Below, piece after piece: positions 24,406 to 33,576 of a stretch of 64,000 nt of DNA. The translations under genes were made by a program, and so were the position numbers. The notes beneath the pieces are model-generated. The model had not been told where the DNA came from and made no database searches. It saw only the letters and a list, made by a program, of their open reading frames with translations. Position 1 is the first letter of the stretch, and each line of letters starts with the position of its first letter. The DNA comes from Streptomyces actinomycinicus (GTDB lineage Bacteria; Actinomycetota; Actinomycetes; Streptomycetales; Streptomycetaceae), in assembly GCF_016741775.1 (NCBI RefSeq), contig NZ_JAERRK010000011.1, positions 62,001-126,000 of the forward strand, in the 5' to 3' direction.

Positions 24406-26274
24406 TCAGTCGGCCGAGCGCTGCCAGCCCACCGTCGTGATGCGGGCCGTGTCCGCCGGGCGTGCCCCGTCGAACAGCACCGCCTCGCCCGCCTCGACAC
24501 GCAACGCGTCCGCATAGGCGCCCCGGCCGACGTACAGCCGGTCGGTGGTGTACCGCCAGCGCACGGTGAGCCGGCGCTCGGCCGGGAGAGGGGCGGTCAG
24601 GCGGTGCCAGACACGGCCCGACCAGCCCGTGACCGTGCCGGCCGGGTGGTCCCGTGGGTCCTCGTCGTGGCGGACGTCGTGGCGGACGGTGGTGAAGGCG
24701 ACCGGCTGCCAGGCGGAGCCGCCGTCCGTGCTCGACTCCAGGGCCAGGACGTCCGCCCCGGGCTCGGTGTCCCACCACAGCGCACACCGCAGAAACGCTT
24801 CGCCGGCCGAGGTGTCGAGCGCGGGCAGGGTGAGCGTCGCCGTGGTGGCGCTCGCCATGCCCGAGAACCACGCCGTACGCCCCCGCGCCGGGCGGACCGG
24901 CACGGCACGGGCCAGGCCGTTGCCCGCGGCGACGCGGGGAGCGGAGCCGGACCGCCAGGTGCGCACGGGATGCACCGAGTTGCCGAGCACGACGAGGAAC
25001 GAGTCCGTCGTCGGATCGAGGACGAGCGAGGTACCGGTGAAGCCGGTGTGGCCCGCAGTGCGCGGGGTGGCCAGCGCACCCATGTACCAGTGCTGGTACA
25101 GCTCGAAGCCGAGCCCGTGCTCATGGCCGGGGAACGCCGTGTTGAAGTCGGTGAACAGCAGCTCCGCCGACTCCGGCCGCAGCACCCGCGTCCTGCCGTG
25201 GACGCCGCCGTTCAGCAGGGTGCGGCCGAGTACGGCGAGGTCCCAGGCGCAGGAGAAGACCCCGGCGTGGCCCGCGACGCCGCCCAGGCTGTACGCGTTC
25301 TCGTCGTGCACCTCGCCCCACACCAGGCCCCGGTCAAGTCCCGACCAGGGCCTGCGGGCGTCCTCCGTCGCCGCGATCCGCGGCTTCCAGGAGGCGGGCG
25401 GGTTGTACCGGGTGCGGTGCAGCCCGAGCGGGCCGGTGATCCCGTCGTGGAGAAGCGCGTCCAGGGTGCGGCCCGTGATCCGTTCCAGCACCAGCTGGAG
25501 GGAGATCAGGTTCAGGTCCGAGTACAGGTAGGTGCTGCCGGGCGGGTTGAGCGGCGCCTCGCCGAAGACGAGCCGGAGCTTCTCCTCGCGCGTCGGTGCG
25601 TTGTACAGCGGGATCCAGGAGCGCAGACCCGAGGTGTGGGTGAGCAGCTGACGGATCGTGACGTCCTGCTTGCCCGCGGCCCCGAACTCCGGGAGGTACG
25701 AGGCGACCGTCGCCTCCCGCTCCAGGCTGCCCCGCTCCATCTGCTGCACCGCGAGGACCGACGTGAACAGCTTCGAGACGGAGGCCAGGTCGAACACGGT
25801 GTCCCGGGCCATCGGGATCTGCCGCTCGGGCGGTAACTCGACCCCGCTGTCGGTCTTCTCGTCGTACGCGGCATAGCGCACCGCCGTGCCGATCGGCTCG
25901 TGCAGGGCCACGGTGTGCCCACGCCCGGCGAGCAGGACGGCGCCCGCGTACCAGGGGTGCCGGGGGGAGGGCGCGAGGAACGCCCGGGCGTCCGCGACGA
26001 GTTGCCGCAGATGGGCGGGGAGCAGTCCGGCGCGTTCGGGTGAGCCGTGGCGCAGGGTGCGGTGGGTGGCGGTGGACGCGGGGCCGACGGGCGCGGTGCC
26101 GGCGGGTGTCGGGACCGCAGGCGGGGGCGTGGGTGTTGGTGTCCGGGCTGCGGCGGTGGCCGGGTTGCCGGGGAGCGCGCCGAGGGCCAGTGCGCCGCCC
26201 GCGGCCAGGGAACCCGCCACCAGCCGGCGGCGCGTCGGACCGCTCGCTCGTCCGCCTGCAAGGTCGTCCGTCAT
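24406..26274 (-). CDS. Secreted beta-lactamase-fold serine hydrolase
   Basis: 622-residue exported protein. The twin-arginine-like TRRRLVAGSLAAGG at residues 14-27 and a hydrophobic stretch ending ATAAA form a Tat signal. A Pro/Thr-rich linker follows. The class C beta-lactamase/esterase domain has the Ser-x-x-Lys pair at Ser165-Lys168 (SVSK), YSD near 260 and HTGFTGT near 405 as the third motif. Residues about 430-622 form a beta-rich C-terminal module that may bind carbohydrate. Likely roles are peptidoglycan peptide or ester hydrolysis in the envelope; the substrate cannot be told. Confidence 0.82.
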   Translation of the reverse strand: MTDDLAGGRASGPTRRRLVAGSLAAGGALALGALPGNPATAAARTPTPTPPPAVPTPAGTAPVGPASTATHRTLRHGSPERAGLLPAHLRQLVADARAFLAPSPRHPWYAGAVLLAGRGHTVALHEPIGTAVRYAAYDEKTDSGVELPPERQIPMARDTVFDLASVSKLFTSVLAVQQMERGSLEREATVASYLPEFGAAGKQDVTIRQLLTHTSGLRSWIPLYNAPTREEKLRLVFGEAPLNPPGSTYLYSDLNLISLQLVLERITGRTLDALLHDGITGPLGLHRTRYNPPASWKPRIAATEDARRPWSGLDRGLVWGEVHDENAYSLGGVAGHAGVFSCAWDLAVLGRTLLNGGVHGRTRVLRPESAELLFTDFNTAFPGHEHGLGFELYQHWYMGALATPRTAGHTGFTGTSLVLDPTTDSFLVVLGNSVHPVRTWRSGSAPRVAAGNGLARAVPVRPARGRTAWFSGMASATTATLTLPALDTSAGEAFLRCALWWDTEPGADVLALESSTDGGSAWQPVAFTTVRHDVRHDEDPRDHPAGTVTGWSGRVWHRLTAPLPAERRLTVRWRYTTDRLYVGRGAYADALRVEAGEAVLFDGARPADTARITTVGWQRSAD

Positions 26275-26430
26275 CGCGCGGCCTCCCGGCTGAAACTATC
26301 TTTCGGGGCTTGCCCTGCCGGTGAAACTTTCCTGTCAGGGGGGAGGTGTGTCAACGGGGCACGGGACGGTGGTCCGGAATCCGACGGCTCTGCCGGACCG
26401 TCCGAGCGGCTCCGGTCGGACCGGTCGAGG

Positions 26431-26560
26431 GGATCCGATGGATCTGGCCGAGGGGATCCGATGGATCCGGCCGAGTGGCTGTGGCGGAGCGGACCGCATG
26501 GCTGTGGCGGAGCGGACCGCGTGGCTCGGTGGGCGGAGTGGCTGTGCGGAGCGGACCGGC
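26431..26560. repeat. 23-bp-period degenerate tandem repeats
   Basis: GGATCCGATGGATC begins at 26431 and a near copy follows at 26454. TGGCTGTGGCGGAGCGGACC repeats at 26476 and 26499, with a decayed copy at 26522 and a partial one at 26539. All intact steps are 23 bp. The 350-bp gap between the serine hydrolase and the nitronate monooxygenase holds nothing else I can support. Confidence 0.8.
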
Positions 26561-26624
26561 ATGGATTTGACGGAGCATCAGAAAAGGTCTTCCGTCGTCC
26601 GGCGGGCTGCGGCATCCTGCGCCC

Positions 26625-27752
26625 ATGCAGACGGAGCTGAGCAGGAAACTGGGAATCGAGCACGCCGTCTTCGGCTTCACGCCGTTCCCTGCCGTGGCCG
26701 CGGCGATCAGCCGGGCCGGCGGCTTCGGTGTGCTCGGTGCGGTCCGCTACACCGCCCCCGACGACCTCAAACGCGACCTCGACTGGCTCGACGCGCACGC
26801 CGGGGGCCGGCCCTACGGGCTGGACGTGGTGATGCCCGCCAAGAAGGTGGAAGCCGCGGAAGGCCGCACGCTGACGGAGGCGGACATCGAGGCGATGATC
26901 CCGGAAGGGCACCGGCAGTTCGTGCGGGACACCCTCGCCAGGCACGGGGTCCCGGAACTGGCCGACGGCGAGACGTCCGGATGGCGGATCACCGGCTGGA
27001 TGGAGCAGGTCGCCCGTACCCAGCTCGACGTCGCCTTCGACTACCCGATCCGGCTGCTGGCCAATGCGCTCGGCTCCCCGCCCGCCGACGTCGTCGCCCG
27101 TGCCCACGACCGGGACGTCCTGGTCGCCGCGCTCGCCGGCAGCGCCCGGCACGCCCGCAAGCACCAGGAGGCCGGCATCGACGTCGTCGTGGCCCAGGGC
27201 TACGAGGCCGGCGGCCACACCGGGGAGATCGCCACCATGGTGCTCACCCCCGAGGTCGTGGACGCCGTCGACCCGCTGCCCGTACTGGCCGCAGGAGGCA
27301 TCGGCAGCGGCCGGCAGGTGGCCGCCGCGCTCAGCCTGGGCGCCCAAGGTGTGTGGCTGGGCTCTATATGGCTGACCACCACAGAAGCAGACCTCCACTC
27401 GCCCGCCCTGACCCGCAAACTCCTCGCCGCTGGATCCGGGGACACCGTCCGCTCCCGCGCCCTGACCGGGAAACCCGCGCGTCAGCTCCGGACCGGGTGG
27501 ACCGACGCCTGGGACGACCCGGCCGGGCCCGGCACCCTGCCCATGCCGCTGCAGGGACTGCTGGTCGCGGAGGCGGTCTCCCGCATCCAGAAGTACGAGG
27601 TCGAGCCGCTGCTCGGCACCCCCGTGGGCCAGATCGTCGGCCGCATGACCGGCGAACGCAGCGTCCGGGCCGTCTTCGACGACCTCACCCGCGGCTTCGA
27701 GCAGGCCGTGGACCGCATCAACCGCATCGCCGGAAGGAGCGGCCAGTCGTGA
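26625..27752 (+). CDS. Nitronate-monooxygenase-like FMN oxidoreductase
   Basis: 375-residue TIM-barrel flavoprotein of the NMO / 2-nitropropane dioxygenase family. VVVAQGYEAGGHTG near residue 190 and VLAAGGIGSGRQVAAALSLGA near 220 are the FMN-phosphate loops. GFTPFPAVAAAISRAGGFGV near the start replaces the usual active-site opening. In steroid and acyl-CoA clusters such proteins can be CoA-thioester oxidoreductases (IpdC is an example), so the nitronate name should be taken loosely. Its stop overlaps the GTG of the following acyl-CoA ligase (GTGA), which supports a CoA-linked role. Confidence 0.82.
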   Translation: MQTELSRKLGIEHAVFGFTPFPAVAAAISRAGGFGVLGAVRYTAPDDLKRDLDWLDAHAGGRPYGLDVVMPAKKVEAAEGRTLTEADIEAMIPEGHRQFVRDTLARHGVPELADGETSGWRITGWMEQVARTQLDVAFDYPIRLLANALGSPPADVVARAHDRDVLVAALAGSARHARKHQEAGIDVVVAQGYEAGGHTGEIATMVLTPEVVDAVDPLPVLAAGGIGSGRQVAAALSLGAQGVWLGSIWLTTTEADLHSPALTRKLLAAGSGDTVRSRALTGKPARQLRTGWTDAWDDPAGPGTLPMPLQGLLVAEAVSRIQKYEVEPLLGTPVGQIVGRMTGERSVRAVFDDLTRGFEQAVDRINRIAGRSGQS

Positions 27753-29311
27753 GCGCATCCATGAGCACACCCCCCGCCGGATTCTGGGCGCAGGCCGCCC
27801 AGGACCCCGGCCGGGCCGTCCTCGTCGCCCCCGACGGAGAGGAGTGGACCGCGGGCCGCCTGCACGCCGCCGCCAACCGGCTCGTGCACGGGCTGCGTGC
27901 GGCCGGCCTGACGCGTGGTGACGCCTTCGCCGTGGTCCTGCCTAACGGCGTCGAGTTCCTCACCGCCTACCTGGCCGCGACCCAGGCCGGCCTCTATCTG
28001 GTGCCGGTCAACCACCACCTCGTCGGCCCCGAGATCGCCTGGATCGTCGCCGACTCCGGCGCCAAGGTCCTCATCGCGCACGAGCGGTTCGCCGACGCGG
28101 CGCGCCGGGCCGCCGACGAGGCCGGGCTGCCGGCCGGCCACCGGTACGCGGTCGGTGCCGTCGACGGCTTCCGGCCCTACCCCGAACTCCTCGCCGGGCA
28201 GCCCGAGTCGGCCCCCTCCGCCCGCGAACTCGGCTGGGTCATGAACTACACCTCCGGTACGACCGGACGCCCCCGCGGCATCCGGCGCCCGCTGTCCGGC
28301 AAGGCGCCCGAGGAGTCGTACCTGGGCGGCTTCCTCGGCATCTTCGGTATCCGGCCGTTCGACGGCAACGTCCACCTCGTCTGCTCGCCGCTCTACCACA
28401 CGGCCGTCCTGCAGTTCGCCGGCGCGTCCCTGCACCTGGGACACCGCCTGGTACTGATGGACAAGTGGATGCCAGAGGAGATGCTCCGCCTCATCGACAC
28501 CCACGACTGCACCCACACCCATATGGTCCCGACCCAGTTCCACCGGCTGCTGGCCCTTCCGGACGAGGTGAAGGCCCGCCACGACGTCTCGTCCATGCGG
28601 CACGCCATCCACGGTGCCGCCCCCTGCCCGGACCACGTGAAACGAGCCATGATCGACTGGTGGGGACACTGTGTGGAGGAGTACTACGCGGCCAGCGAGG
28701 GCGGTGGTGCCTTCGCCACCGCCGAGGACTGGCTGAAGAAGCCCGGCACGGTCGGCAAGGCCTGGCCGATCAGCGAACTCGCGGTCTTCGACGACGACGG
28801 CGACCGGCTCCCGCCCGGCCGGCTCGGCACCGTCTACATGAAGATGAACACCGGCGGTTTCACGTACCACAAGGACGAGGCCAAGACCCGCAAGAACCGA
28901 ATCGGCGACTTCTTCACCGTCGGCGACCTCGGCTACCTGGACGAGGACGGCTACCTCTTCCTCCGCGACCGCAAGATCGACATGATCATCTCCGGCGGGG
29001 TCAACATCTACCCGGCCGAGATCGAATCCGTCCTCCTCTCCCACCCGGCGGTCGCCGACGCCGCTGCCTTCGGCATCCCGCACGACGACTGGGGCGAGGA
29101 GGTCAAGGCCGTGGTCGAGCCGGCCCCGGGACACGAACCGGGACCCGGGCTGACCGCCGCCCTCCTCGCCCACTGCTCCGACCGGCTGGCCGGCTACAAG
29201 CGGCCGAAGAGCATCGACTTCATCGCCGAGATGCCCCGCGACCCCAACGGGAAGCTGTACAAGCGGCGGCTGCGGGAGCCGTACTGGGAGGGACGCACCC
29301 GGCCGGTGTGA
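27749..29311 (+). CDS. Acyl-CoA synthetase (FadD type)
   Basis: 520-residue ANL-superfamily adenylate-forming enzyme. YTSGTTGRPRG near residue 170 is the ATP loop, YYAASEGGG near 310 the adenine-site motif, and GDLGYLDEDGYLFLRDR near 390 the hinge region; PNGKLYKRRL near the end carries the C-terminal catalytic lysine. The GTG start overlaps the NMO stop. It should activate a carboxylic acid as AMP ester and then CoA thioester; the acid is unknown. Being coupled to the flavoprotein suggests a shared substrate path. Confidence 0.88.
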   Translation: MSASMSTPPAGFWAQAAQDPGRAVLVAPDGEEWTAGRLHAAANRLVHGLRAAGLTRGDAFAVVLPNGVEFLTAYLAATQAGLYLVPVNHHLVGPEIAWIVADSGAKVLIAHERFADAARRAADEAGLPAGHRYAVGAVDGFRPYPELLAGQPESAPSARELGWVMNYTSGTTGRPRGIRRPLSGKAPEESYLGGFLGIFGIRPFDGNVHLVCSPLYHTAVLQFAGASLHLGHRLVLMDKWMPEEMLRLIDTHDCTHTHMVPTQFHRLLALPDEVKARHDVSSMRHAIHGAAPCPDHVKRAMIDWWGHCVEEYYAASEGGGAFATAEDWLKKPGTVGKAWPISELAVFDDDGDRLPPGRLGTVYMKMNTGGFTYHKDEAKTRKNRIGDFFTVGDLGYLDEDGYLFLRDRKIDMIISGGVNIYPAEIESVLLSHPAVADAAAFGIPHDDWGEEVKAVVEPAPGHEPGPGLTAALLAHCSDRLAGYKRPKSIDFIAEMPRDPNGKLYKRRLREPYWEGRTRPV

Positions 29312-29421
29312 CCCGCGCCCGGCGGGGCGGCCGACCGGCGGGGCCGGGGCGACGGCGAGCGAGCGTGCCCGGCCCCCCGGGTGCTTGACCGGCACGGCCG
29401 GCGGCCCGAGGATCGGCTGTC

Positions 29422-30918
29422 ATGATGCAGGGACACGGCAGCACGGTCGACGGGGTGCTGCGGCGCAGCGCCCGCCGCACCCCGGCGCGCGTCGCGGTGG
29501 AGTACGGCGAGCGGGCCTGGACGTACGAGCAACTGGACGACGCCGTCTCCCGCGCGGCCGCGCTGCTGCTCGCCGAGGGCCTCGTGCCCGGCGACCGGGT
29601 CGCCGCCTACGGCCACAACTCCGACGCCTATCTGATCGCCTTCCTCGCCTGCGCCCGCGCGGGCCTGGTCCACGTGCCGGTCAACCAGAACCTCACCGGT
29701 GACGACCTGGCGTACCTCATCGGCCAGTCCGGCAGCACCCTGGTCCTCACCGACCCGGACCTCGCCGGACGACTGCCGCACGGAGCACGGTCGTTGCCGT
29801 TGCGGAACGCGGACGACTCGCTGCTCGCCCGGCTCCCCGGAGCGACGCCGTACGCCGGCCCCGACCCGCGCACCGAGGACCTGGTGCAACTGCTGTACAC
29901 CTCCGGCACGACCGCCCTGCCCAAGGGCGCGATGATGACCCACCGGGCCCTGGTGCACGAGTACCTGAGCGCGATCACTGCGCTCGATCTGAGCGCGGGC
30001 GACCGTCCGGTGCACGCGCTGCCGCTGTACCACTCGGCGCAGATGCACGTGTTCCTGCTGCCCTCGCTCGCGGTGGGCGCGACCAGCATCATCCTGGACG
30101 CCCCGGACGGGGACCGGCTGTTCGACCTGATCGAAGCGGGCCGCGTGGACAGCCTGTTCGCGCCGCCCACGGTGTGGATCGGCCTGGCCAACCGGCCCGA
30201 CTTCGCCACCCGTGACCTCGGCGGCCTGCGCAAGGCCTACTACGGCGCCTCGATCATGCCGGTGCCCGTGCTGGAACGGCTGCGTGAGCGCCTGCCGAAG
30301 CTCGCCCTCTACAACTGCTTCGGGCAGAGTGAGATCGGCCCGCTGGCCACCGTGCTCGGCCCCGGCGAGCACGAGGGCCGGCTGGACTCCTGCGGGCGGA
30401 CCGTACTGTTCGTGGACGCCCGGGTCGTGGACGGGACCGGCGCGGACGTGCCGGACGGCACCCCCGGCGAGATCGTCTACAGGTCACCGCAGTTGTGCGA
30501 GGGCTACTGGGACAGGCCGGAGGAGAGCGCCGAGGCCTTCCGCGACGGCTGGTTCCACTCCGGCGACCTCGCGGTGCGGGACGCCGACGGCTACTTCACC
30601 ATCGTCGACCGGGTGAAGGACGTCATCAACTCCGGTGGCGTACTGGTGGCTTCGCGTCAGGTCGAGGACGCCCTGTACACCCATGAGGCGGTCGCCGAGG
30701 CCGCCGTGATCGGCCTGCCCGACGAGCGGTGGATCGAGGCCGTCACGGCGGTCGTCGTCCCCCGGGGCGAGGTGACCGAGGACCAGCTCATCGCGCACGT
30801 GAAGCAGAAGCTCACGCCGTTCAAGGCGCCCAAACAGGTGCTGTTCGTCGACGAGTTGCCGCGCAACGCCAGCGGCAAGATCCTCAAACGCGAGCTGCGG
30901 GACCGCTTCAGCGGCTAG
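29422..30918 (+). CDS. Acyl-CoA synthetase (FadD type)
   Basis: 498-residue ANL enzyme. YTSGTTALPKGAMMTH near residue 160 is the ATP loop, YNCFGQSEIG near 297 the adenine-site motif, SGDLAVRDADGYFTIVDR near 380 the hinge, and NASGKILKREL the C-terminal lysine. Overall it resembles medium- to long-chain FadD ligases rather than FadD19. GAGG lies 9 bases before the ATG, with a second ATG one codon on. It lies 110 bp after the previous ligase and ends at a bidirectional terminator. Confidence 0.87.
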   Translation: MMQGHGSTVDGVLRRSARRTPARVAVEYGERAWTYEQLDDAVSRAAALLLAEGLVPGDRVAAYGHNSDAYLIAFLACARAGLVHVPVNQNLTGDDLAYLIGQSGSTLVLTDPDLAGRLPHGARSLPLRNADDSLLARLPGATPYAGPDPRTEDLVQLLYTSGTTALPKGAMMTHRALVHEYLSAITALDLSAGDRPVHALPLYHSAQMHVFLLPSLAVGATSIILDAPDGDRLFDLIEAGRVDSLFAPPTVWIGLANRPDFATRDLGGLRKAYYGASIMPVPVLERLRERLPKLALYNCFGQSEIGPLATVLGPGEHEGRLDSCGRTVLFVDARVVDGTGADVPDGTPGEIVYRSPQLCEGYWDRPEESAEAFRDGWFHSGDLAVRDADGYFTIVDRVKDVINSGGVLVASRQVEDALYTHEAVAEAAVIGLPDERWIEAVTAVVVPRGEVTEDQLIAHVKQKLTPFKAPKQVLFVDELPRNASGKILKRELRDRFSG

Positions 30919-31029
30919 GCCGGGCCGGGCCTGCGGCGGTGGACGCCGGCGTCGCGGGGCCGGCCTGCCCGACGCTACGGGGTGCCGCTGCGGACCGTTG
31001 TGCGGCTGCGGGACCGTCCTGTCTGATCG

Positions 31030-31066
31030 CGCAGTTCCCCGCGGCCCCTGGACGCGGGGAACTGCG
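31030..31066. terminator. 14-bp perfect-stem bidirectional terminator
   Basis: CGCAGTTCCCCGCG and CGCGGGGAACTGCG form a perfect 14-bp stem with a 9-base loop between a rightward ligase and the leftward paaK. The GCAGTTCCCCGCG core is one I know as very common in streptomycete intergenic terminators. Confidence 0.88.
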
Positions 31067-31073
31067 GGCCGGC

Positions 31074-32378
31074 CTACCCTGCGTCGCGGGGTCGCAGGTC
31101 CATGATCCGGCGGATCTTGCCCACCGATCGCTCGAGGGTCTCCGGCTCCACGATCTCCACGTCGACCGACACACCGATGCCGTCCTTGACGGCGGCGACG
31201 ATGGACCGGGCAGCCGCCTCCCGGACCTCCGGCGGAGCGTCCGGGCGGGCCTCGGCCCGGACGGTCAGACAGTCCAGGCGGCCCTCCCGGGTGAGCCGCA
31301 GCTGGAAGTGCGGAGCCACTCCGGGCGTGCGCAGCACGATCTCCTCGATCTGGGTCGGGAACAGGTTGACCCCGCGCAGGATCACCATGTCGTCACTGCG
31401 CCCGGTGACCTTCTCCATCCGCCGGAACGCCCGGGCCGTGCCCGGCAGCAGCCGGGTGAGGTCGCGCGTCCGGTAGCGGATGATCGGCATGGCCTCCTTG
31501 GTCAGCGAGGTGAAGACCAGCTCGCCCCGCTCGCCCTCCGGCAGCACCTCGCCGGTGAGGGGATCGACGACCTCGGGATAGAAGTGGTCCTCCCACACGT
31601 GGAGACCGTCCTTGGTCTCCACGCACTCCTGGGCCACACCGGGACCGATCACCTCGGACAGTCCGTAGATGTCGACGGCGTCGATCGAGAACCGCTCCTC
31701 GATCTCGCGGCGCATCCGCTCGGTCCAGGGCTCGGCGCCGAAGATCCCCACGCGCAGGGAGGTACTGCGCGGGTCCACGCCCTGCCGCTCGAACTCGTCC
31801 AGCAGCGTGAGCATGTAGGAGGGGGTCACCATGATGACGGACGGTTCCAGGTCGCGGATCAGCTGCACCTGGCGGGCCGTCATGCCGCCGGAGGCCGGGA
31901 CGACCGTACAGCCCAGGCGCTCGGCACCATAGTGGGCGCCCAAGCCACCCGTGAACAGCCCGTAGCCGTAGGCCACATGTGCGATGTCGCCGGGCCGTCC
32001 GCCGGCCGCGCGGATGGACCTCGCCACCATGTCCGCCCACATGGAAAGGTCGTTGTCCGTGTAGCCGACCACCGTGGGGCGTCCCGTGGTGCCGCTGGAG
32101 GCGTGCAGCCGGCGGACCTTCTCCCGTGGCACGGCGAACATGCCGTACGGGTAGTTCTCCCGCAGGTCGGCCTTGGTCGTGAAGGGGAAGTGGGCCAGGT
32201 CGGCGAGTGTACGGCAGTCCTCCGGGCGGACGCCGGCCTTGTCGAAGGAGTCCCGGTAGAACGGCACGTTCTCGTACGCGTGGCGGAGCGAGGTACGCAT
32301 CCGCTCCAGCTGGAGGGCACGCAGTTCCTCGGGCCCGAGCCGTTCGCCCGCGTCGAGCAGGTCCGTCACATCCGCCAT
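31074..32378 (-). CDS. paaK: Phenylacetate-CoA ligase
   Basis: 434-residue ANL enzyme of the PaaK branch, forming phenylacetyl-CoA from phenylacetate, ATP and CoA. HASSGTTGRPTVVGYT near residue 92 is the ATP loop, YGLSEVIGPGVAQEC near 240 the conserved adenine-site motif, and RTRDLTRLLPG with GRSDDMVILRGVNLFPTQIE near 320-345 the hinge and start of the C-terminal domain. GAGGAG lies about 9-14 bases before the ATG. No paaABCDE genes are in the window. A perfect palindrome lies 34 bp upstream. Confidence 0.92.
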   Translation of the reverse strand: MADVTDLLDAGERLGPEELRALQLERMRTSLRHAYENVPFYRDSFDKAGVRPEDCRTLADLAHFPFTTKADLRENYPYGMFAVPREKVRRLHASSGTTGRPTVVGYTDNDLSMWADMVARSIRAAGGRPGDIAHVAYGYGLFTGGLGAHYGAERLGCTVVPASGGMTARQVQLIRDLEPSVIMVTPSYMLTLLDEFERQGVDPRSTSLRVGIFGAEPWTERMRREIEERFSIDAVDIYGLSEVIGPGVAQECVETKDGLHVWEDHFYPEVVDPLTGEVLPEGERGELVFTSLTKEAMPIIRYRTRDLTRLLPGTARAFRRMEKVTGRSDDMVILRGVNLFPTQIEEIVLRTPGVAPHFQLRLTREGRLDCLTVRAEARPDAPPEVREAAARSIVAAVKDGIGVSVDVEIVEPETLERSVGKIRRIMDLRPRDAG

Positions 32379-32411
32379 CGGGACGTCTCCTCACCAGCCA
32401 CACATTCCGGA

Positions 32412-32429
32412 CGACCGATCATTCGGTCG
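32412..32429. promoter_or_regulatory. Palindromic operator upstream of paaK
   Basis: CGACCGATCATTCGGTCG is a perfect inverted repeat with 7-bp arms and a 4-base centre, 34 bp from the paaK start. Its form suits a TetR-type repressor such as PaaR, with phenylacetyl-CoA as possible inducer; no regulator gene is adjacent. The rest of the gap up to 32672 is GC-rich with no supported feature. Confidence 0.7.
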
Positions 32430-32672
32430 ATGTTTCCATGGTCAGTAATTCAGGCCGTTCCGGCCGCAGGCAAGGGGTCTGCGGAATTTTTCCCGGCCGG
32501 AGCCGGCGGAAGCGCGGGCGCGGGGCGGGAGAAGCAGGGACGCCGACCGGGAGAAGCCGCGGGCGCCGGCCGGAAGTGGACGGCGGGCGCGGGGCGAGGG
32601 GCGCGGCGTGGGGCACGGCCGGTGTCCTGAAATGCGTTGCGGGCGGGCGGGGCGTCCCGTGATGATCAGCGC

Positions 32673-33530
32673 ATGCCGACCTTCACCGCAGCCGACGGCA
32701 CCCGGCTCGCCTACCACCTGCGGGGCGCCGGAGAGCCCCTCGCCGTCCTCCCCGGTGGTCCCATGCGTGCCTCCGCCTACCTCGGGGATCTCGGTGGGCT
32801 CACCGCGCACCGCCGGCTGGCCCTGCTCGACCTGCGGGGCACCGGTGACTCCGGGGAGCCGGCGGACCCGGCCACGTACCGCTGTGACCAGATGGTCCGG
32901 GACGTGGAGGCCTGGCGGGCGCACATGGGTCTGGAACGCATGGATCTGCTCGCTCACTCGGCAGGTGCCGCCCTGGCGATGCTCTACGCGGCCCGCCATC
33001 CGCACCGGATACGCCGACTGGTGCTCCTCACCCCCAACCCCTCCGCCCTGGGCATCCGGGCCACGCCCGAGGACCGGCTGGCCGCGGCCCGGCTGCGCGC
33101 GGACGAGCCGTGGTTCGACGAGGCGTTCCCCGCCTTCCGGGCCTGGCTCGCGGGCGAGTCGGACTTCGACGACGTCTTCCTGCCCTTCTTCTACGGCCGC
33201 TGGGACGACACCGCCCGGGCACACACCGACGCCGAACTGGAGCAGAGCAACGACGAGGCGGGCGAACGCTACTTCGCCGAGGGTGCCTTCACCCCGGATG
33301 CGACCCGGAGCGCCCTCGCCACCCTGGCCGCGCCGGTCCTCGTGTACGCGGGCGAGCTGGACGGCGGTCCACGCCCGGGCCTCGCCCGTCGCGCCGCCGA
33401 GGCCTTCCCGAACGCCGAGGTGACGGTCCAGCCCGGCGCCGCCCACTACCCGTGGCTGGACGACCCCGAGCGGTTCCGTGACTCCGTCGCCGCATTTCTC
33501 GCCGAGCCCGCGGCCGGCACTCTGCCCTGA
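32673..33530 (+). CDS. Alpha/beta hydrolase
   Basis: 285-residue alpha/beta hydrolase with similarity to proline-iminopeptidase-like enzymes: LPGGPMRASAYLGDL near residue 28 (GGP oxyanion loop), LLDLRGTGDSGEP near 55, and the nucleophile elbow AHSAGAALAMLYA near 90. LVYAGELDGG near 228 holds the acid and AAHYPWLDD near 257 the histidine. ATG 32673 begins the conserved MPTFTAADGTRLAY strand, without a strong ribosome binding site. The substrate is unknown. Confidence 0.8.
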   Translation: MPTFTAADGTRLAYHLRGAGEPLAVLPGGPMRASAYLGDLGGLTAHRRLALLDLRGTGDSGEPADPATYRCDQMVRDVEAWRAHMGLERMDLLAHSAGAALAMLYAARHPHRIRRLVLLTPNPSALGIRATPEDRLAAARLRADEPWFDEAFPAFRAWLAGESDFDDVFLPFFYGRWDDTARAHTDAELEQSNDEAGERYFAEGAFTPDATRSALATLAAPVLVYAGELDGGPRPGLARRAAEAFPNAEVTVQPGAAHYPWLDDPERFRDSVAAFLAEPAAGTLP

Positions 33531-33576
33531 GCAGAGCGGGCACCGCACGCCGTGCCGCCGAACTAGCGTGACTCGC

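Noticed and set aside
24124..25836. Large + strand frame opposite the secreted serine hydrolase
   Set aside because: The minus-strand protein has a Tat signal and complete SxxK motif set, so the opposite frame is a shadow.
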